Shown in pieces: positions 22,985 to 30,948 of a stretch of DNA of 49,764 nt. The stretch's first letter is position 1. Every line of letters begins with the position of its first letter. The notes below the pieces were generated by a model. The model saw nothing but the letters and a program-made list of their open reading frames with translations. It did not search any database and was not told the origin of the DNA. Source of the stretch: Candidatus Neomicrothrix sp. UBA2131 (lineage in GTDB: Bacteria > Actinomycetota > Acidimicrobiia > Acidimicrobiales > MedAcidi-G1); the NCBI GenBank assembly GCA_002329075.1, contig DCXR01000033.1, forward strand, positions 1-49,764, read 5' to 3'. The position numbers and the translations under genes are program-made.

Positions 22985-23013
22985 ACGATACGGGATATCA
23001 CGCCGAGTGACCA
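22985..23013 (-). promoter_or_regulatory. candidate promoter of the whiB7 leader transcript
   Basis: On the minus strand TGGTCA (23013-23008) and TATCGT (22990-22985) are 17 bases apart, each matching four of six consensus bases. The transcript would start near 22978, giving a leader of about 360 bases. A 15-bp palindrome, CACCACCTGGTGGTG, lies just upstream at 23019-23033. Confidence 0.35.
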
Positions 23014-23074
23014 CCCAACACCACCTGGTGGTGGTTCGTCAAGTGAATTTACGGGCCGGCGCCGACGGAGGTGG

Positions 23075-23494
23075 TCAGGCGGCGTCCCCGGTGGGAGCGG
23101 TTCGGTCGAGGACGACGAACGAGCCGGTGGCGAAGGCGACCGGCATGCCGTCGTTGGTGGCCGTGGCCTCGAGTTGGATGATCCGCCGTCCGCGGTGGAG
23201 GACCTCGGCCCGGACCTCGACGCTGCCGCTGAAGATCGGCTTCAGGTAGCGCACCTGGATCTCGAGGGTTACGCAGATCTGGTCGGTTCCGAGGAGGCTC
23301 CGGGTGGCGGCGCCCATCGCCGAGTCGAACATCGTGAACAGGGCGCCGCCGTGCATGGTGCCGTTGGGGCTGAGGTGGCGGTCGTCGAGGGTGACCCGGG
23401 TGTGGCCGCCGTTGCCGGCCTCCTGGCAGATCTCGAGGAACGTGGCGAGCGGTGAGTCGTCCATCAGGATGGCGGGGTCGGGGGGCTCGGTCAT
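23075..23494 (-). CDS. PaaI-type hotdog-fold thioesterase
   Basis: A 139-residue hotdog protein with the PaaI-like active-site segment HGGALFTMFDSAMGAA (residues ~48-63) and an N-terminal helix. Such enzymes hydrolyse aromatic or short-chain acyl-CoA esters and often relieve CoA sequestration in degradative pathways. Its ATG overlaps the stop of the epoxide-hydrolase-like gene (ATGA at 23491-23494), making it the last gene of the nine-gene operon starting at 30859. The substrate is not readable from sequence. Confidence 0.82.
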   Translation of the reverse strand: MTEPPDPAILMDDSPLATFLEICQEAGNGGHTRVTLDDRHLSPNGTMHGGALFTMFDSAMGAATRSLLGTDQICVTLEIQVRYLKPIFSGSVEVRAEVLHRGRRIIQLEATATNDGMPVAFATGSFVVLDRTAPTGDAA

Positions 23495-23874
23495 GTGTTC
23501 CCGGTGAGTTCGGCCATCTGCTTCGAGTACGTGCCCATGTCGAAGTAGTCGCGCCAGAGGCTGATCCGGCCGCCGACGACTTCGAACACCCCGGCGATGG
23601 GCAGTTCGAGCCAGCCGTCGTCGATCCTGAAGCGGTCCAGGCGTTCGTTGACGACGACGTTCCCGACCTCGAACTGGCGCAGGATCGGCCAGTCGACCTC
23701 TGAAGCCGGCGCGAGGAACATCTCGAGGGTCGCTGCCATGGCTTCGGGGCCGATGATCGGCTGCATCGGCATGTTCTCGTACGACACGTCGTCGGTCACG
23801 AGGGCGACGGCCGCCTCGATGTCCTTGTTCTCGATGGCGGCGATGAAGGCGTCAACGGTCTCGGTCGGGGTCAT
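23491..23874 (-). CDS. limonene-1,2-epoxide-hydrolase-type enzyme
   Basis: A 127-residue cone-shaped NTF2-like protein. All residues known from limonene epoxide hydrolase appear present: Y32 and N34 (YEN), R78 and D80 (ERLDRF), and the second Asp in GRISLWRDYFD. These position water and protonate the epoxide. The start at 23874 is chosen over the ATG at 23880, because AAGGAG is seven bases before 23874 but too close to 23880. Its presence among acyl-CoA genes suggests an epoxide or enol-ether intermediate; mycobacteria have a related enzyme acting on lipid or sterol epoxides. Co-transcribed with the genes on either side. Confidence 0.8.
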   Translation of the reverse strand: MTPTETVDAFIAAIENKDIEAAVALVTDDVSYENMPMQPIIGPEAMAATLEMFLAPASEVDWPILRQFEVGNVVVNERLDRFRIDDGWLELPIAGVFEVVGGRISLWRDYFDMGTYSKQMAELTGNT

Positions 23875-23891
23875 GGTCATACTCCTTCTGG

Positions 23892-25049
23892 TCAGGGGCG
23901 GTATCCCTTGGCGGTCGCTTCGAAGATCATCTCGCGCTGCAGTTCGTTGGCCCCCTCGCCCCACTCGTTGACCTTGCAGTCACGGTAGAACCGCTGGGCT
24001 GGGCTCTCGAGCATGAAGCCCTGGGCGCCGTGCAGGTGCAGGCCCCGTTCGCTGACCCAGGTGGCGGTCTCGGAGGCGACCAGCTTGGCGATCGAGGCTT
24101 CGGTGTCGTAGTCGCCACCGCTGCCGAGGGTCTCGGCGGCGGAGTAGACGAGGTGCCGGACCGCGTGCAGGCGGGTGGCCATGTCGGCGACGGTCATCCG
24201 GACGGCCTGCTTGGCAGCCAGGGGTGCGCCGAACTGCTCGCGGGTGCCGACGTGGGCGAGTGCGGCATCGAAGGCGGCCCGGCCCAGGCCGAGGGCGAGG
24301 GCGCCGGCGAACACGCGTCCCTGGGACAGGATGGCAAGGCACTGCCGGAACCCCTGGTCGAGTTCGCCGACGAGGCGGTCGACGGGCACGATGCAGTCGG
24401 TGAAGTGCAGTTCGGCCAGTTCGGAGGGCCGCATGCCCAACTTGTCCATCGGCGTCCGGGTGAGACCGTCCGAGTCCCCGTCGACGGCGAGGACCGAGAG
24501 GCCGCCGAGGCGTCCCGGCTGGCCCGACGTCCGCACGACGACGAGGATCAGGTCGGCGAAGGTGGCGTTCGTGATGTACATCTTCGAGCCGTTCAGCACG
24601 AAGTGGTCGCCGTCGCGGCAGGCGTCCAGACGGACCCGGGTGACATCGGCGCCGGAGTCGGGTTCGGCGTAGGCCCAGGCGCCGGTGGTGGTTCCGGCGA
24701 GGAGGTCCGGGACGAAGCGCCCGGCCAACTCGGGGTCGGCGACGGTGGCGAGTGCCCCGGCGGCGAGCGCCGTGTGCACGTAGAGGCCGAGCGCCGCCCC
24801 GGCCGAGCCGTAGGCGAGCTCCTCGAAGAGGATGCACCGCTCGACCGGCCCGCCACCCGATCCGCCGAGGGCCTCGTCGAAGCCGATCCCCAGCCAGCCC
24901 AGTTCGCCGAGTCGGGTGAAGAGGTGCATCGGATAGGCGCCGTCGGCGTGCTCGACGTCCCAGCGGGTGGCGTTCGGGGTGATCTCGGACGCGGTGAACT
25001 TCGCTACCTCGGCCCGGAGGGCGTCCTGTTCGGGTGTCCGGTCAGGCAC
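23892..25049 (-). CDS. acyl-CoA dehydrogenase, MCAD-type active site
   Basis: A 385-residue FAD enzyme with the usual N-helical, beta and C-helical domains: WAYAEPDSGADVTRV (substrate/FAD strand), GSKMYITNA and a terminal GEGANELQREM. The Glu in GEGA sits where MCAD has its catalytic base, unlike the other two dehydrogenases of this operon. The start is GTG 25049, with GGAG about eight bases upstream, overlapping the crotonase stop by eight bases; the longer frame upstream is a shadow of that gene. Electrons presumably go to ETF, which is not encoded nearby. Confidence 0.88.
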   Translation of the reverse strand: MPDRTPEQDALRAEVAKFTASEITPNATRWDVEHADGAYPMHLFTRLGELGWLGIGFDEALGGSGGGPVERCILFEELAYGSAGAALGLYVHTALAAGALATVADPELAGRFVPDLLAGTTTGAWAYAEPDSGADVTRVRLDACRDGDHFVLNGSKMYITNATFADLILVVVRTSGQPGRLGGLSVLAVDGDSDGLTRTPMDKLGMRPSELAELHFTDCIVPVDRLVGELDQGFRQCLAILSQGRVFAGALALGLGRAAFDAALAHVGTREQFGAPLAAKQAVRMTVADMATRLHAVRHLVYSAAETLGSGGDYDTEASIAKLVASETATWVSERGLHLHGAQGFMLESPAQRFYRDCKVNEWGEGANELQREMIFEATAKGYRP

Positions 25050-25821
25050 CGCGGAACTCCGGTCGGCGCTTCTCCTTGAACGCCCGGACCCCTTCGCGGT
25101 GGTCCTCGGTCTGGATGCACTGGACCTGGGCGAAGATCTCGAACTCGAACTCGGCGCCCATGTCGACCCCCAGCGAGCGGTGGATGGCCCGCTTCGTCCA
25201 GGCAAGGGCGATGGGCGGCCCGGCGGCCAGTTGCGATGCCAGTCCGGCCACCGCATCGGCGAAGTCGTCGCTGTCGGCGACCCGGTGGACAAGCCCGATG
25301 TCGAGTGCCTCGTCGGCGTCGACGAGGCGTCCGGTGAACATCAGGTCGGTTGCCGTACCGAGTCCTACGAGGCGGGGGAGGAACCAACCGGCCGACATGT
25401 CGCAGCCGGCGAGCCCGATGGGCGTGAACGGGGCACCGAGTCGGATGCCCCTGGCGGCGATGCGGAAGTCGGAGGCCAGCGCCAGCCCCAGTCCGCCGCC
25501 GACGGTGTCGCCGTGCAGGGCGGCGACGACCGGCTTGTCCATGCCGACGATCGCTCGCACGGGGTCGAGGTACCGGCGCACGATGGGCTCCCACTCCTGC
25601 GGTGCCCGTTCGACCATCTCGGCCTGGTCGGCGCCGGCGCAGAAGTACGGGCCGTTGCCTGCGAGCACCACGACACGCACCGAGTCGTCGGCGGCGACCT
25701 CGTCCAGGGCTTCTACGAGCAGGTCGACGGTCGGGTTGGCCAGGGTGTTGAGCCGGTCGGGTCGGTTGAGGGTGACCGTTCCGACGCCGCCGGCGGTGTC
25801 GACCAGGATGTCGTCGCTCAT
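25042..25821 (-). CDS. crotonase-superfamily protein (enoyl-CoA hydratase/isomerase family)
   Basis: A 259-residue crotonase fold with oxyanion-hole strand CAGADQAEM (CoA-thioester binding) and HGDTVGGGLGLALASDF. The two glutamates of true enoyl-CoA hydratase are absent: GGGLG replaces GGGCE, and LGAPF replaces FGQPE. It may be an isomerase, hydrolase or C-C lyase rather than a hydratase. Its ATG overlaps the alcohol dehydrogenase stop (ATGA) and its stop overlaps the next dehydrogenase start, so it is translationally coupled on both sides. Confidence 0.85.
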   Translation of the reverse strand: MSDDILVDTAGGVGTVTLNRPDRLNTLANPTVDLLVEALDEVAADDSVRVVVLAGNGPYFCAGADQAEMVERAPQEWEPIVRRYLDPVRAIVGMDKPVVAALHGDTVGGGLGLALASDFRIAARGIRLGAPFTPIGLAGCDMSAGWFLPRLVGLGTATDLMFTGRLVDADEALDIGLVHRVADSDDFADAVAGLASQLAAGPPIALAWTKRAIHRSLGVDMGAEFEFEIFAQVQCIQTEDHREGVRAFKEKRRPEFRGA

Positions 25822-26843
25822 GGGATCTGCTCCTTGGGGATGACCACGGTCCGGCCGGGACCGAGGGGTTCGGTTAACACGTCGGCGGCCTCGGTGATCG
25901 GCACCTGACGCCGGACCGAGCGGGACACGTCGAGTCGTCCCGAGACGATGAGGTCGAGCACCGTGCGGATCTCGTCGGTCGTGGACCCGAACGAGCCGTG
26001 GACGCTGAGTTCGGCGCCGATGAACATGCCGAGTGGTGGCAGTCGTGGCCTGTCGGTTCCGACGCCGACGACGACGAGGCGCCCTCCGGGTGCGAGGGCA
26101 CCGAGGCCCAACTCGACGGTCTCGGAGCGACCTACACACTCGAGCACCAGGGTGGCGCCGCGAGCGGCGCGTCGGAGTGCACGGGCCGGTTCCTCGTCGA
26201 CGGTCGGGTCGAGGGCTTCGTCAGCACCTGCTTCGAGGGCAGCGTCACGGGCCGCCTCCGACTGGTCGACGGCCACGATCCGGGCTGCATCCGCCAGTCG
26301 GGCCAACTGGATCGCGTGGAGGCCGAGGCCGCCCGCCCCGATGACCACCACGGTCTCTCCGGCCTGTAGACGTCCGACGGTGGTGAGTGCGTGGTACGGG
26401 GTGGCTATGGCGTCCGAGGCGATGGCGCCGACGGCGTCGGTGACGCCGTCGGGGAGGCAGATCAGGCAGGAGGCCGGCAGGGCGATGCGTTCGGCGAAGC
26501 CGCCCTGCCGGGCCATGCCGAGGATCTGCGGTCGGTGGCACCGGTTGGAGCGGCCCTCGAGGCAGGGCGGGCAGGTGCCGCAGGTGGCCTGGCCGAGCGC
26601 CGCCACCCGGTCGCCGGGCTTCCAGCCTTCGACTTCGCTGTCGACCTCGAGGATCGTGCCGGCGATCTCGTGTCCCGGAACCGTGCCGGGCGGCACCCCG
26701 AGGTCGCCGGCCACGATGTGGCGGTCGGTGCCGCAGACCCCGGCGGCTTCCACCGTGAGCAGGACCTCACCGGTGGCCGGTACCGGCTCGTCGACGTCGC
26801 CCAGGGCTATCCGGCCCGGGCCCTCGTAGACGAGCGCCCTCAT
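25818..26843 (-). CDS. zinc-dependent medium-chain alcohol dehydrogenase
   Basis: A 341-residue MDR protein. The catalytic zinc site is C37 (GVCGTD) with GHE at 57-59. The structural zinc site is C88, C91, C94 and C102 (CGTCPPC...C), and the coenzyme motif is GAGGLGLHAIQLA. It probably oxidises a secondary alcohol to a ketone or the reverse; an acidic residue after the second strand (AVDQSEAA) favours NAD+. Its ATG overlaps the crotonase's neighbour on each side (ATGA at 26840-26843 and 25818-25821). In this operon it could act on the diol made by the epoxide hydrolase, which is inference. Confidence 0.88.
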   Translation of the reverse strand: MRALVYEGPGRIALGDVDEPVPATGEVLLTVEAAGVCGTDRHIVAGDLGVPPGTVPGHEIAGTILEVDSEVEGWKPGDRVAALGQATCGTCPPCLEGRSNRCHRPQILGMARQGGFAERIALPASCLICLPDGVTDAVGAIASDAIATPYHALTTVGRLQAGETVVVIGAGGLGLHAIQLARLADAARIVAVDQSEAARDAALEAGADEALDPTVDEEPARALRRAARGATLVLECVGRSETVELGLGALAPGGRLVVVGVGTDRPRLPPLGMFIGAELSVHGSFGSTTDEIRTVLDLIVSGRLDVSRSVRRQVPITEAADVLTEPLGPGRTVVIPKEQIP

Positions 26844-27991
26844 CGGAGTCCCATGTGGTGGGCGATGATGTTGCGCTGGATCTGGCTGGTGCCGCCGCCG
26901 AGCTCGCAGCCCCGCACCTCGAGGTTGCGGCGCATGAAGTGCGATTCGGCCTCGAAGCCACGGGCGCCCGCCACCTGCATGGCGTTGGAGGTGGCCCGGC
27001 CGGCGACGTTGTTGGCGAGCATCTTGGCCATCGAGGCCTCCATGGGGCAGGGCCCCTCGACGTCGCGCTTGTGCGCGGCGGCGTAGACGAGCAGTCGGGC
27101 GGCTGCGACCTCGGCCTGTGACTCGGCCAGTGGGTGGGAGACGGCCTGGTAGCGGGAGATGGGGCCGCCGTACTGCTCACGGTTGCGGGCGTAGGCGACG
27201 GCGTCGTCGATGGCGGCCTGGGCGACACCGATGGACTGGGCGGCGTTGGCGAGGCGCTCCGGGTCCATCAGTTTGGCGAGGTTCAGCCAGCCGTCGTCGA
27301 TGTCGCCGAGCACCGCTTCGTCGGGCACGAAGACGTCGTCGTAGGCGATGTCGTTGACCATCAGGGCCTTCATGGACAGGTATTCGCGTCGTTCGAAGGC
27401 CAGGCCGGGAAGCGGGTTGTCGACGAGGAAGAGGGTGATGCCCTTCTGGCGTGGCTGGTCGGGGAACGTGCCGGTGCGTGCAGCGGTGATGATGGTCTCG
27501 GCGCGTTCGGCCCCGGAGATCGGGCCCTTGGCGCCGTTGATCCGCCAGCCCCCTTCGACCTTCTCGGCGGTGGTGGTCATGCCGGCGAAGTCGGAGCCGG
27601 CCCCGGGCTCGGACATCCCGAGGGCGAACCGCTTGTCGCCGGTCACGATCGCCGGGAGGTACCGGGCGGCCTGTTCCTGCGAGCCGCATATGTGGAGGGC
27701 GTGGGAGCCGAAGATGGTGCCCGTGATGTACAGGGTGGCCATCGAGATCGACGTCTTTCCGACCTCCTCGACGAAGACGCAGAGGTCGAGGACCGAGCCG
27801 TCCGAGCCGCCGTACTCGGTCGGCACCGGAATGCCGGTCCAGCCGCGGGAGGCGCACTCGCGATAGAAGTCGTCTGGGTACTCGAGGTCCCGTTCCATCT
27901 GGAGGATCCGGTCCGGCGGGTAGTGCTCGTCGAGGAAGGCCCGGACCTCGGCCCGCATCTCGAGTTGGCGTGGTGACAGGTAGACGTCCAT
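26840..27991 (-). CDS. acyl-CoA dehydrogenase, IVD/LCAD-type active site
   Basis: A 383-residue acyl-CoA dehydrogenase with GMSEPGAGSDFAGM and RINGAKGPISGAE FAD/substrate strands. The MCAD catalytic Glu position is Gly (LGGGTSQIQ), but a Glu occurs in DPERLANAA, where isovaleryl- and long-chain acyl-CoA dehydrogenases carry their base. The substrate may therefore be branched or bulky. ATG 27991 overlaps the previous stop by one base (TGATG) and has GGGGGAAC just upstream; a longer frame to 28333 is a shadow. Confidence 0.87.
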   Translation of the reverse strand: MDVYLSPRQLEMRAEVRAFLDEHYPPDRILQMERDLEYPDDFYRECASRGWTGIPVPTEYGGSDGSVLDLCVFVEEVGKTSISMATLYITGTIFGSHALHICGSQEQAARYLPAIVTGDKRFALGMSEPGAGSDFAGMTTTAEKVEGGWRINGAKGPISGAERAETIITAARTGTFPDQPRQKGITLFLVDNPLPGLAFERREYLSMKALMVNDIAYDDVFVPDEAVLGDIDDGWLNLAKLMDPERLANAAQSIGVAQAAIDDAVAYARNREQYGGPISRYQAVSHPLAESQAEVAAARLLVYAAAHKRDVEGPCPMEASMAKMLANNVAGRATSNAMQVAGARGFEAESHFMRRNLEVRGCELGGGTSQIQRNIIAHHMGLR

Positions 27992-28782
27992 CAGTTCCCC
28001 CTGAACGACGGTTGGCGCTTGTCCCTTGTGGCGGCGAGGCCCTCCCGGAAGTCCCCGGAGGAGATGGCCTCGGCCTGGATGGCGGCCTCGAGGTCGAGGT
28101 GCTCGGCCAGGCTCCGTTGCCCGATGCCGGCCAGTGCCCGCTTGTTGCCCCGGACCGCCAGCGGGGCGAGGCCGGCCAGGCGGTCGACGAACGCATCGAC
28201 GGCCGCCTCGAACCCGTCGTCCGGTGCAACCCTGGTGACCATCCCGGCGCTGAGCGCCTCGTCGGCGGTGTAGACGGCCCCGAGTGTGGTGATCTCCATG
28301 GCCCGGCCCGGGCCGACCAGGCGGTTGAGCCACCAGGTGGCGCCGGTGTCGGCACCCGAGAGGCCCAGCCTGGCGAATACGAACCCCAGCCGGGCCCCGT
28401 CTCTCATGATCCGGAAGTCGGTGGAGAGCGCCACGGCGGCCCCCCCGCCGTAGGCGTCGCCGTTGACTGCGGCCACGGTGGGGACGTCCAGGCAGGCGAT
28501 GGCGAGGATGCCGTCGTTGGCGTGGCGGAGTTCCGCCTCGGCGTGCTCGCGGTCACCGTCGAGCAGGTCCTGGAGGGCGTCGAAGTCGCCACCGGCTGAG
28601 AACGCCAACCCCTCGCCGGTGAGGACCATGGCCCGGGCGTCGGGGTCGGCAGCGACCGCTCCGCAGGCCTCGGTCAACTCCGTGAACGCCTGCGGGTTGA
28701 GGGCGTTGCGCACCTCGGGGCGACGGAGGGTGATCGTGTGGACGCCGCGGTCGTCCCGCTCGTGGGACAGCAGGTCAGGCAT
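27991..28782 (-). CDS. crotonase-superfamily protein, PaaG-like
   Basis: A 263-residue crotonase with oxyanion strand SAGGDFDAL and NGDAYGGGAAVALSTDF. Both hydratase glutamates are missing (GGGAA; LGFVF). The FARLGLSGADTGATWWLNRLVG segment resembles PaaG-type ring-epoxide/enoyl isomerases, which use an Asp there. ATG 28782 overlaps the amidohydrolase stop by eight bases and starts the recognisable N-terminus; the ORF's upstream in-frame start at 28812 would overlap further. It is tightly coupled within the operon. Confidence 0.85.
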   Translation of the reverse strand: MPDLLSHERDDRGVHTITLRRPEVRNALNPQAFTELTEACGAVAADPDARAMVLTGEGLAFSAGGDFDALQDLLDGDREHAEAELRHANDGILAIACLDVPTVAAVNGDAYGGGAAVALSTDFRIMRDGARLGFVFARLGLSGADTGATWWLNRLVGPGRAMEITTLGAVYTADEALSAGMVTRVAPDDGFEAAVDAFVDRLAGLAPLAVRGNKRALAGIGQRSLAEHLDLEAAIQAEAISSGDFREGLAATRDKRQPSFRGN

Positions 28783-29644
28783 CGATCTTGAAGACCCGGG
28801 CGGCGTTGTCACGCAGGATCTTGCGGGTCGCCTCGGGGGAGAAACCGCAGTCGTAGACGTCGTCGACCGTGCGCTTGAACGGCAGCAGCGGGTAGTCGGT
28901 GGCCCAGATCATCTTGTCCTGGCCGTAACCGCCGGAGAACTTCTTGACGCTGTCCGACCAGTGGCGGGCAGGTCGGGCGGAGGCCTCCACGTACACGTTC
29001 GGGTGCTTCCAGGCGAGGATCGTCATCTCGTCCTGCCACGGGTCGCCCACGTGTGTGCCGAGGATCTTCAGTTCGGGGAAGGTGAGGGCCACCTCGTCTA
29101 GGTAGATGGGGCGCCCGCACTCGGAGGGGAGCAGCGGCCCGGTGTGGCCGACCTGGATGCACAACGGGATGTCGTACTCGCAGCAGGCCACGTAGAACGG
29201 CCAGTAGATGCGGTCGGTGGGCGGCGGGGCGGTGGTGCGGCCGTCGCCGCACTGGAAGGGCTCGAGGCGGAAGGCCCTGTAGTCGAGCTCTTCGACGCAG
29301 CGGCGGAACTCGCGGATCGCCGGCATGGGATCCCGGATGTCGACGGTGAAGGCACCGATGAACCGGTCGGGGGCCTCGCGTACGTATGCGGCGTTCTCGT
29401 CGTTGCTGACCACCCAGGAGTCGAGGAACTTGAACGAGGACGCCACGCCGATGTCTACGCCGGCGGCGTCCATCTCGGCGAGCACCTCGTCGACGGTGAA
29501 GCCGCGCTGGAAGCGGTCCTCGACGCCGTACTTGCGGAAGATGTGCCAGAACGAGGACGGCCAGCGCTCGGCGGAGCCTGGAGGCGGGATGGTCATCCAG
29601 GCGTCGATGGCCCCGACCCTCGGGGTGTCGTCGGTGGTGGTCAT
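28775..29644 (-). CDS. amidohydrolase-2-family protein without the N-terminal HxH
   Basis: A 289-residue TIM-barrel protein of the amidohydrolase_2 (PF04909) group. QVGHTGPLLPSE, GTHVGDPW and the C-terminal WATDYPLLPF (catalytic Asp) are in place, but the HxH metal ligands expected after the first strand are replaced (GAIDAWMTI). Metal binding may be partial or absent. Relatives include decarboxylases and ring-opening hydrolases. AGGAGG six bases before the ATG fixes the start. It is the second gene of the operon, 42 bases after the first dehydrogenase. Confidence 0.8.
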   Translation of the reverse strand: MTTTDDTPRVGAIDAWMTIPPPGSAERWPSSFWHIFRKYGVEDRFQRGFTVDEVLAEMDAAGVDIGVASSFKFLDSWVVSNDENAAYVREAPDRFIGAFTVDIRDPMPAIREFRRCVEELDYRAFRLEPFQCGDGRTTAPPPTDRIYWPFYVACCEYDIPLCIQVGHTGPLLPSECGRPIYLDEVALTFPELKILGTHVGDPWQDEMTILAWKHPNVYVEASARPARHWSDSVKKFSGGYGQDKMIWATDYPLLPFKRTVDDVYDCGFSPEATRKILRDNAARVFKIDA

Positions 29645-29686
29645 GGATGGGTCCCTCCTAGGGGTCTCGGTCGGTTGGTGTGGGGG

Positions 29687-30859
29687 TCAGGTGAGGGAGC
29701 GGGCGATGAGCTCGCGCATGATCTCGGACGTGCCGGCGCCGACCGAGAAGCCGGCGACGTCGCGGTAGTAGCGGGGGATCGGTGATTCCTCCATCTGGCC
29801 GAACCCGCCGTGGAGTTGGAGGACCTCTGCGGCCACGGACTGCACGGCGTCGGCGGCGTGCAGTTTGGCCATCGAGACTGCCATGTCGCCTGCCGGGTCG
29901 TGGTCGCTGAGGAGCCGGGCCGCCTGGTGGGCCAGGAGCCGGGTTGCTTCGAGGCGTGTGGCCATCTCGGCGAACCGGTGCCGCCAGGTCTGCAGGCTGA
30001 GGACCGGTCCGCCGAACACCTCGCGGTTGGCGGCGTAGTCGAGCCCCAGTTCGATCAGGCGCTCCATGATGCCGACGGCGAAGGCGGCGATCACCAGGCG
30101 CTCACCGCCGAAGTGGGAGAGGATGTAGCGCAGGCCCTGGCCCTCCTCGCCGACCAGGTTCGTGGCCGGGATGCGGCAGTCGTCGAAGAACAGTTCGCCG
30201 GTGTCCGAGGCGCGTGCCCCCAGCTTGTCGAGGCGTCGGCCGACTTCGAAGCCGGGCGTGTCGGTGGGAAACACCACGAGGGAGATCCCCTTCGGGCCCT
30301 CTTCGCTGGTGCGCACGGCCAGGGTGATGAAGTCGGCACGGGTGCCGTTGGAGATGTAGGTCTTCTGCCCGGAGATCACGTAGTCGCCGCCGTCGCGGCG
30401 GGCCCGGGTGGTGAGCGCCGCCACGTCCGATCCGGCACCTGGCTCGGAGACCCCGATGGCGCCGATCAACTCGCCGGCGATGGCTGGGACCATCCAGGCG
30501 GCCTTGAGTTCCTCGTCGGCCTCGTCGGCGAGGACGGCGAGGGCGAACTCGGACTGGGTCATGAGGGCGACGGCGGGTCCGATCGAGTCACCCTTGGCCA
30601 ACTCCTCTGCAAGCACGCAGGTGGCCAGGAAGTCGAGGCCGCTGCCGCCGTACTCCGGGTCGTAGCGGAGCCCGAGGAGTCCGGCGGCGCCGGCCCTCGT
30701 GTAGAGGTCGCGTGCACACTTGCCGTCCCGCTCCCAGGTGTCGGCATGGGGTCGGATCTCGCGATCGACGAACGAGGCCACGGTGCGGCGGAAGGTCTCG
30801 TGGTCTTCGGTGAGGAAGTTGGACGGTGGCCTGGGGTAGGCGGTCTGTCGATCGGGCAC
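29687..30859 (-). CDS. acyl-CoA dehydrogenase, IVD/LCAD-type, first gene of operon
   Basis: A 390-residue acyl-CoA dehydrogenase (GVSEPGAGSDVAAL, VISGQKTYISNG, LQLHGGFGQMEE, GAGTSEIMRELIA). The MCAD base is Ala (VGAGTSE), while HFGGERLVIAAFAVG holds Glu at the IVD/LCAD position. The start is GTG 30859. A promoter with TTGACA and TATTCT, 17 bases apart, lies just upstream and is overlapped by a TetR-type palindrome. Transcription would begin near 30894, leaving a 35-base leader without an obvious Shine-Dalgarno. Confidence 0.88.
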   Translation of the reverse strand: MPDRQTAYPRPPSNFLTEDHETFRRTVASFVDREIRPHADTWERDGKCARDLYTRAGAAGLLGLRYDPEYGGSGLDFLATCVLAEELAKGDSIGPAVALMTQSEFALAVLADEADEELKAAWMVPAIAGELIGAIGVSEPGAGSDVAALTTRARRDGGDYVISGQKTYISNGTRADFITLAVRTSEEGPKGISLVVFPTDTPGFEVGRRLDKLGARASDTGELFFDDCRIPATNLVGEEGQGLRYILSHFGGERLVIAAFAVGIMERLIELGLDYAANREVFGGPVLSLQTWRHRFAEMATRLEATRLLAHQAARLLSDHDPAGDMAVSMAKLHAADAVQSVAAEVLQLHGGFGQMEESPIPRYYRDVAGFSVGAGTSEIMRELIARSLT

Positions 30860-30895
30860 GGGGGCCTTGTTTCAAGGTATGGGGAGGATGACTAT

Positions 30896-30918
30896 TGACC
30901 AGAATATGAGTCTGGTCA
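30896..30918. promoter_or_regulatory. operator palindrome for the TetR regulator
   Basis: A perfect inverted repeat TGACCAGA-N7-TCTGGTCA with eight-base arms (30896-30903 and 30911-30918). It sits in the divergent gap between the operon and its TetR gene and covers the spacer and -10 region of the minus-strand promoter. Confidence 0.75.
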
Positions 30919-30929
30919 TTAGTTGTCAA
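30901..30929 (-). promoter_or_regulatory. strong promoter of the nine-gene acyl-CoA operon
   Basis: On the minus strand TTGACA (30929-30924) is a perfect -35 and TATTCT (30906-30901) a good -10, with a 17-base spacer. The TetR-type palindrome overlaps it, so bound regulator should block RNA polymerase. Confidence 0.65.
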
Positions 30930-30948
30930 GTGAAGTAGGGTGACGCCC

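Noticed and set aside
22751..23014. Full 87-codon frame upstream of whiB7 as a protein gene
   Set aside because: Its first part would lie upstream of the predicted transcript start. Only the 58-codon part from 22927 is kept as a candidate leader ORF.
24030..25079. Long plus-strand ORF in the acyl-CoA operon
   Set aside because: Antisense of an acyl-CoA dehydrogenase; Gly/Val/Glu-rich composition typical of a GC shadow.
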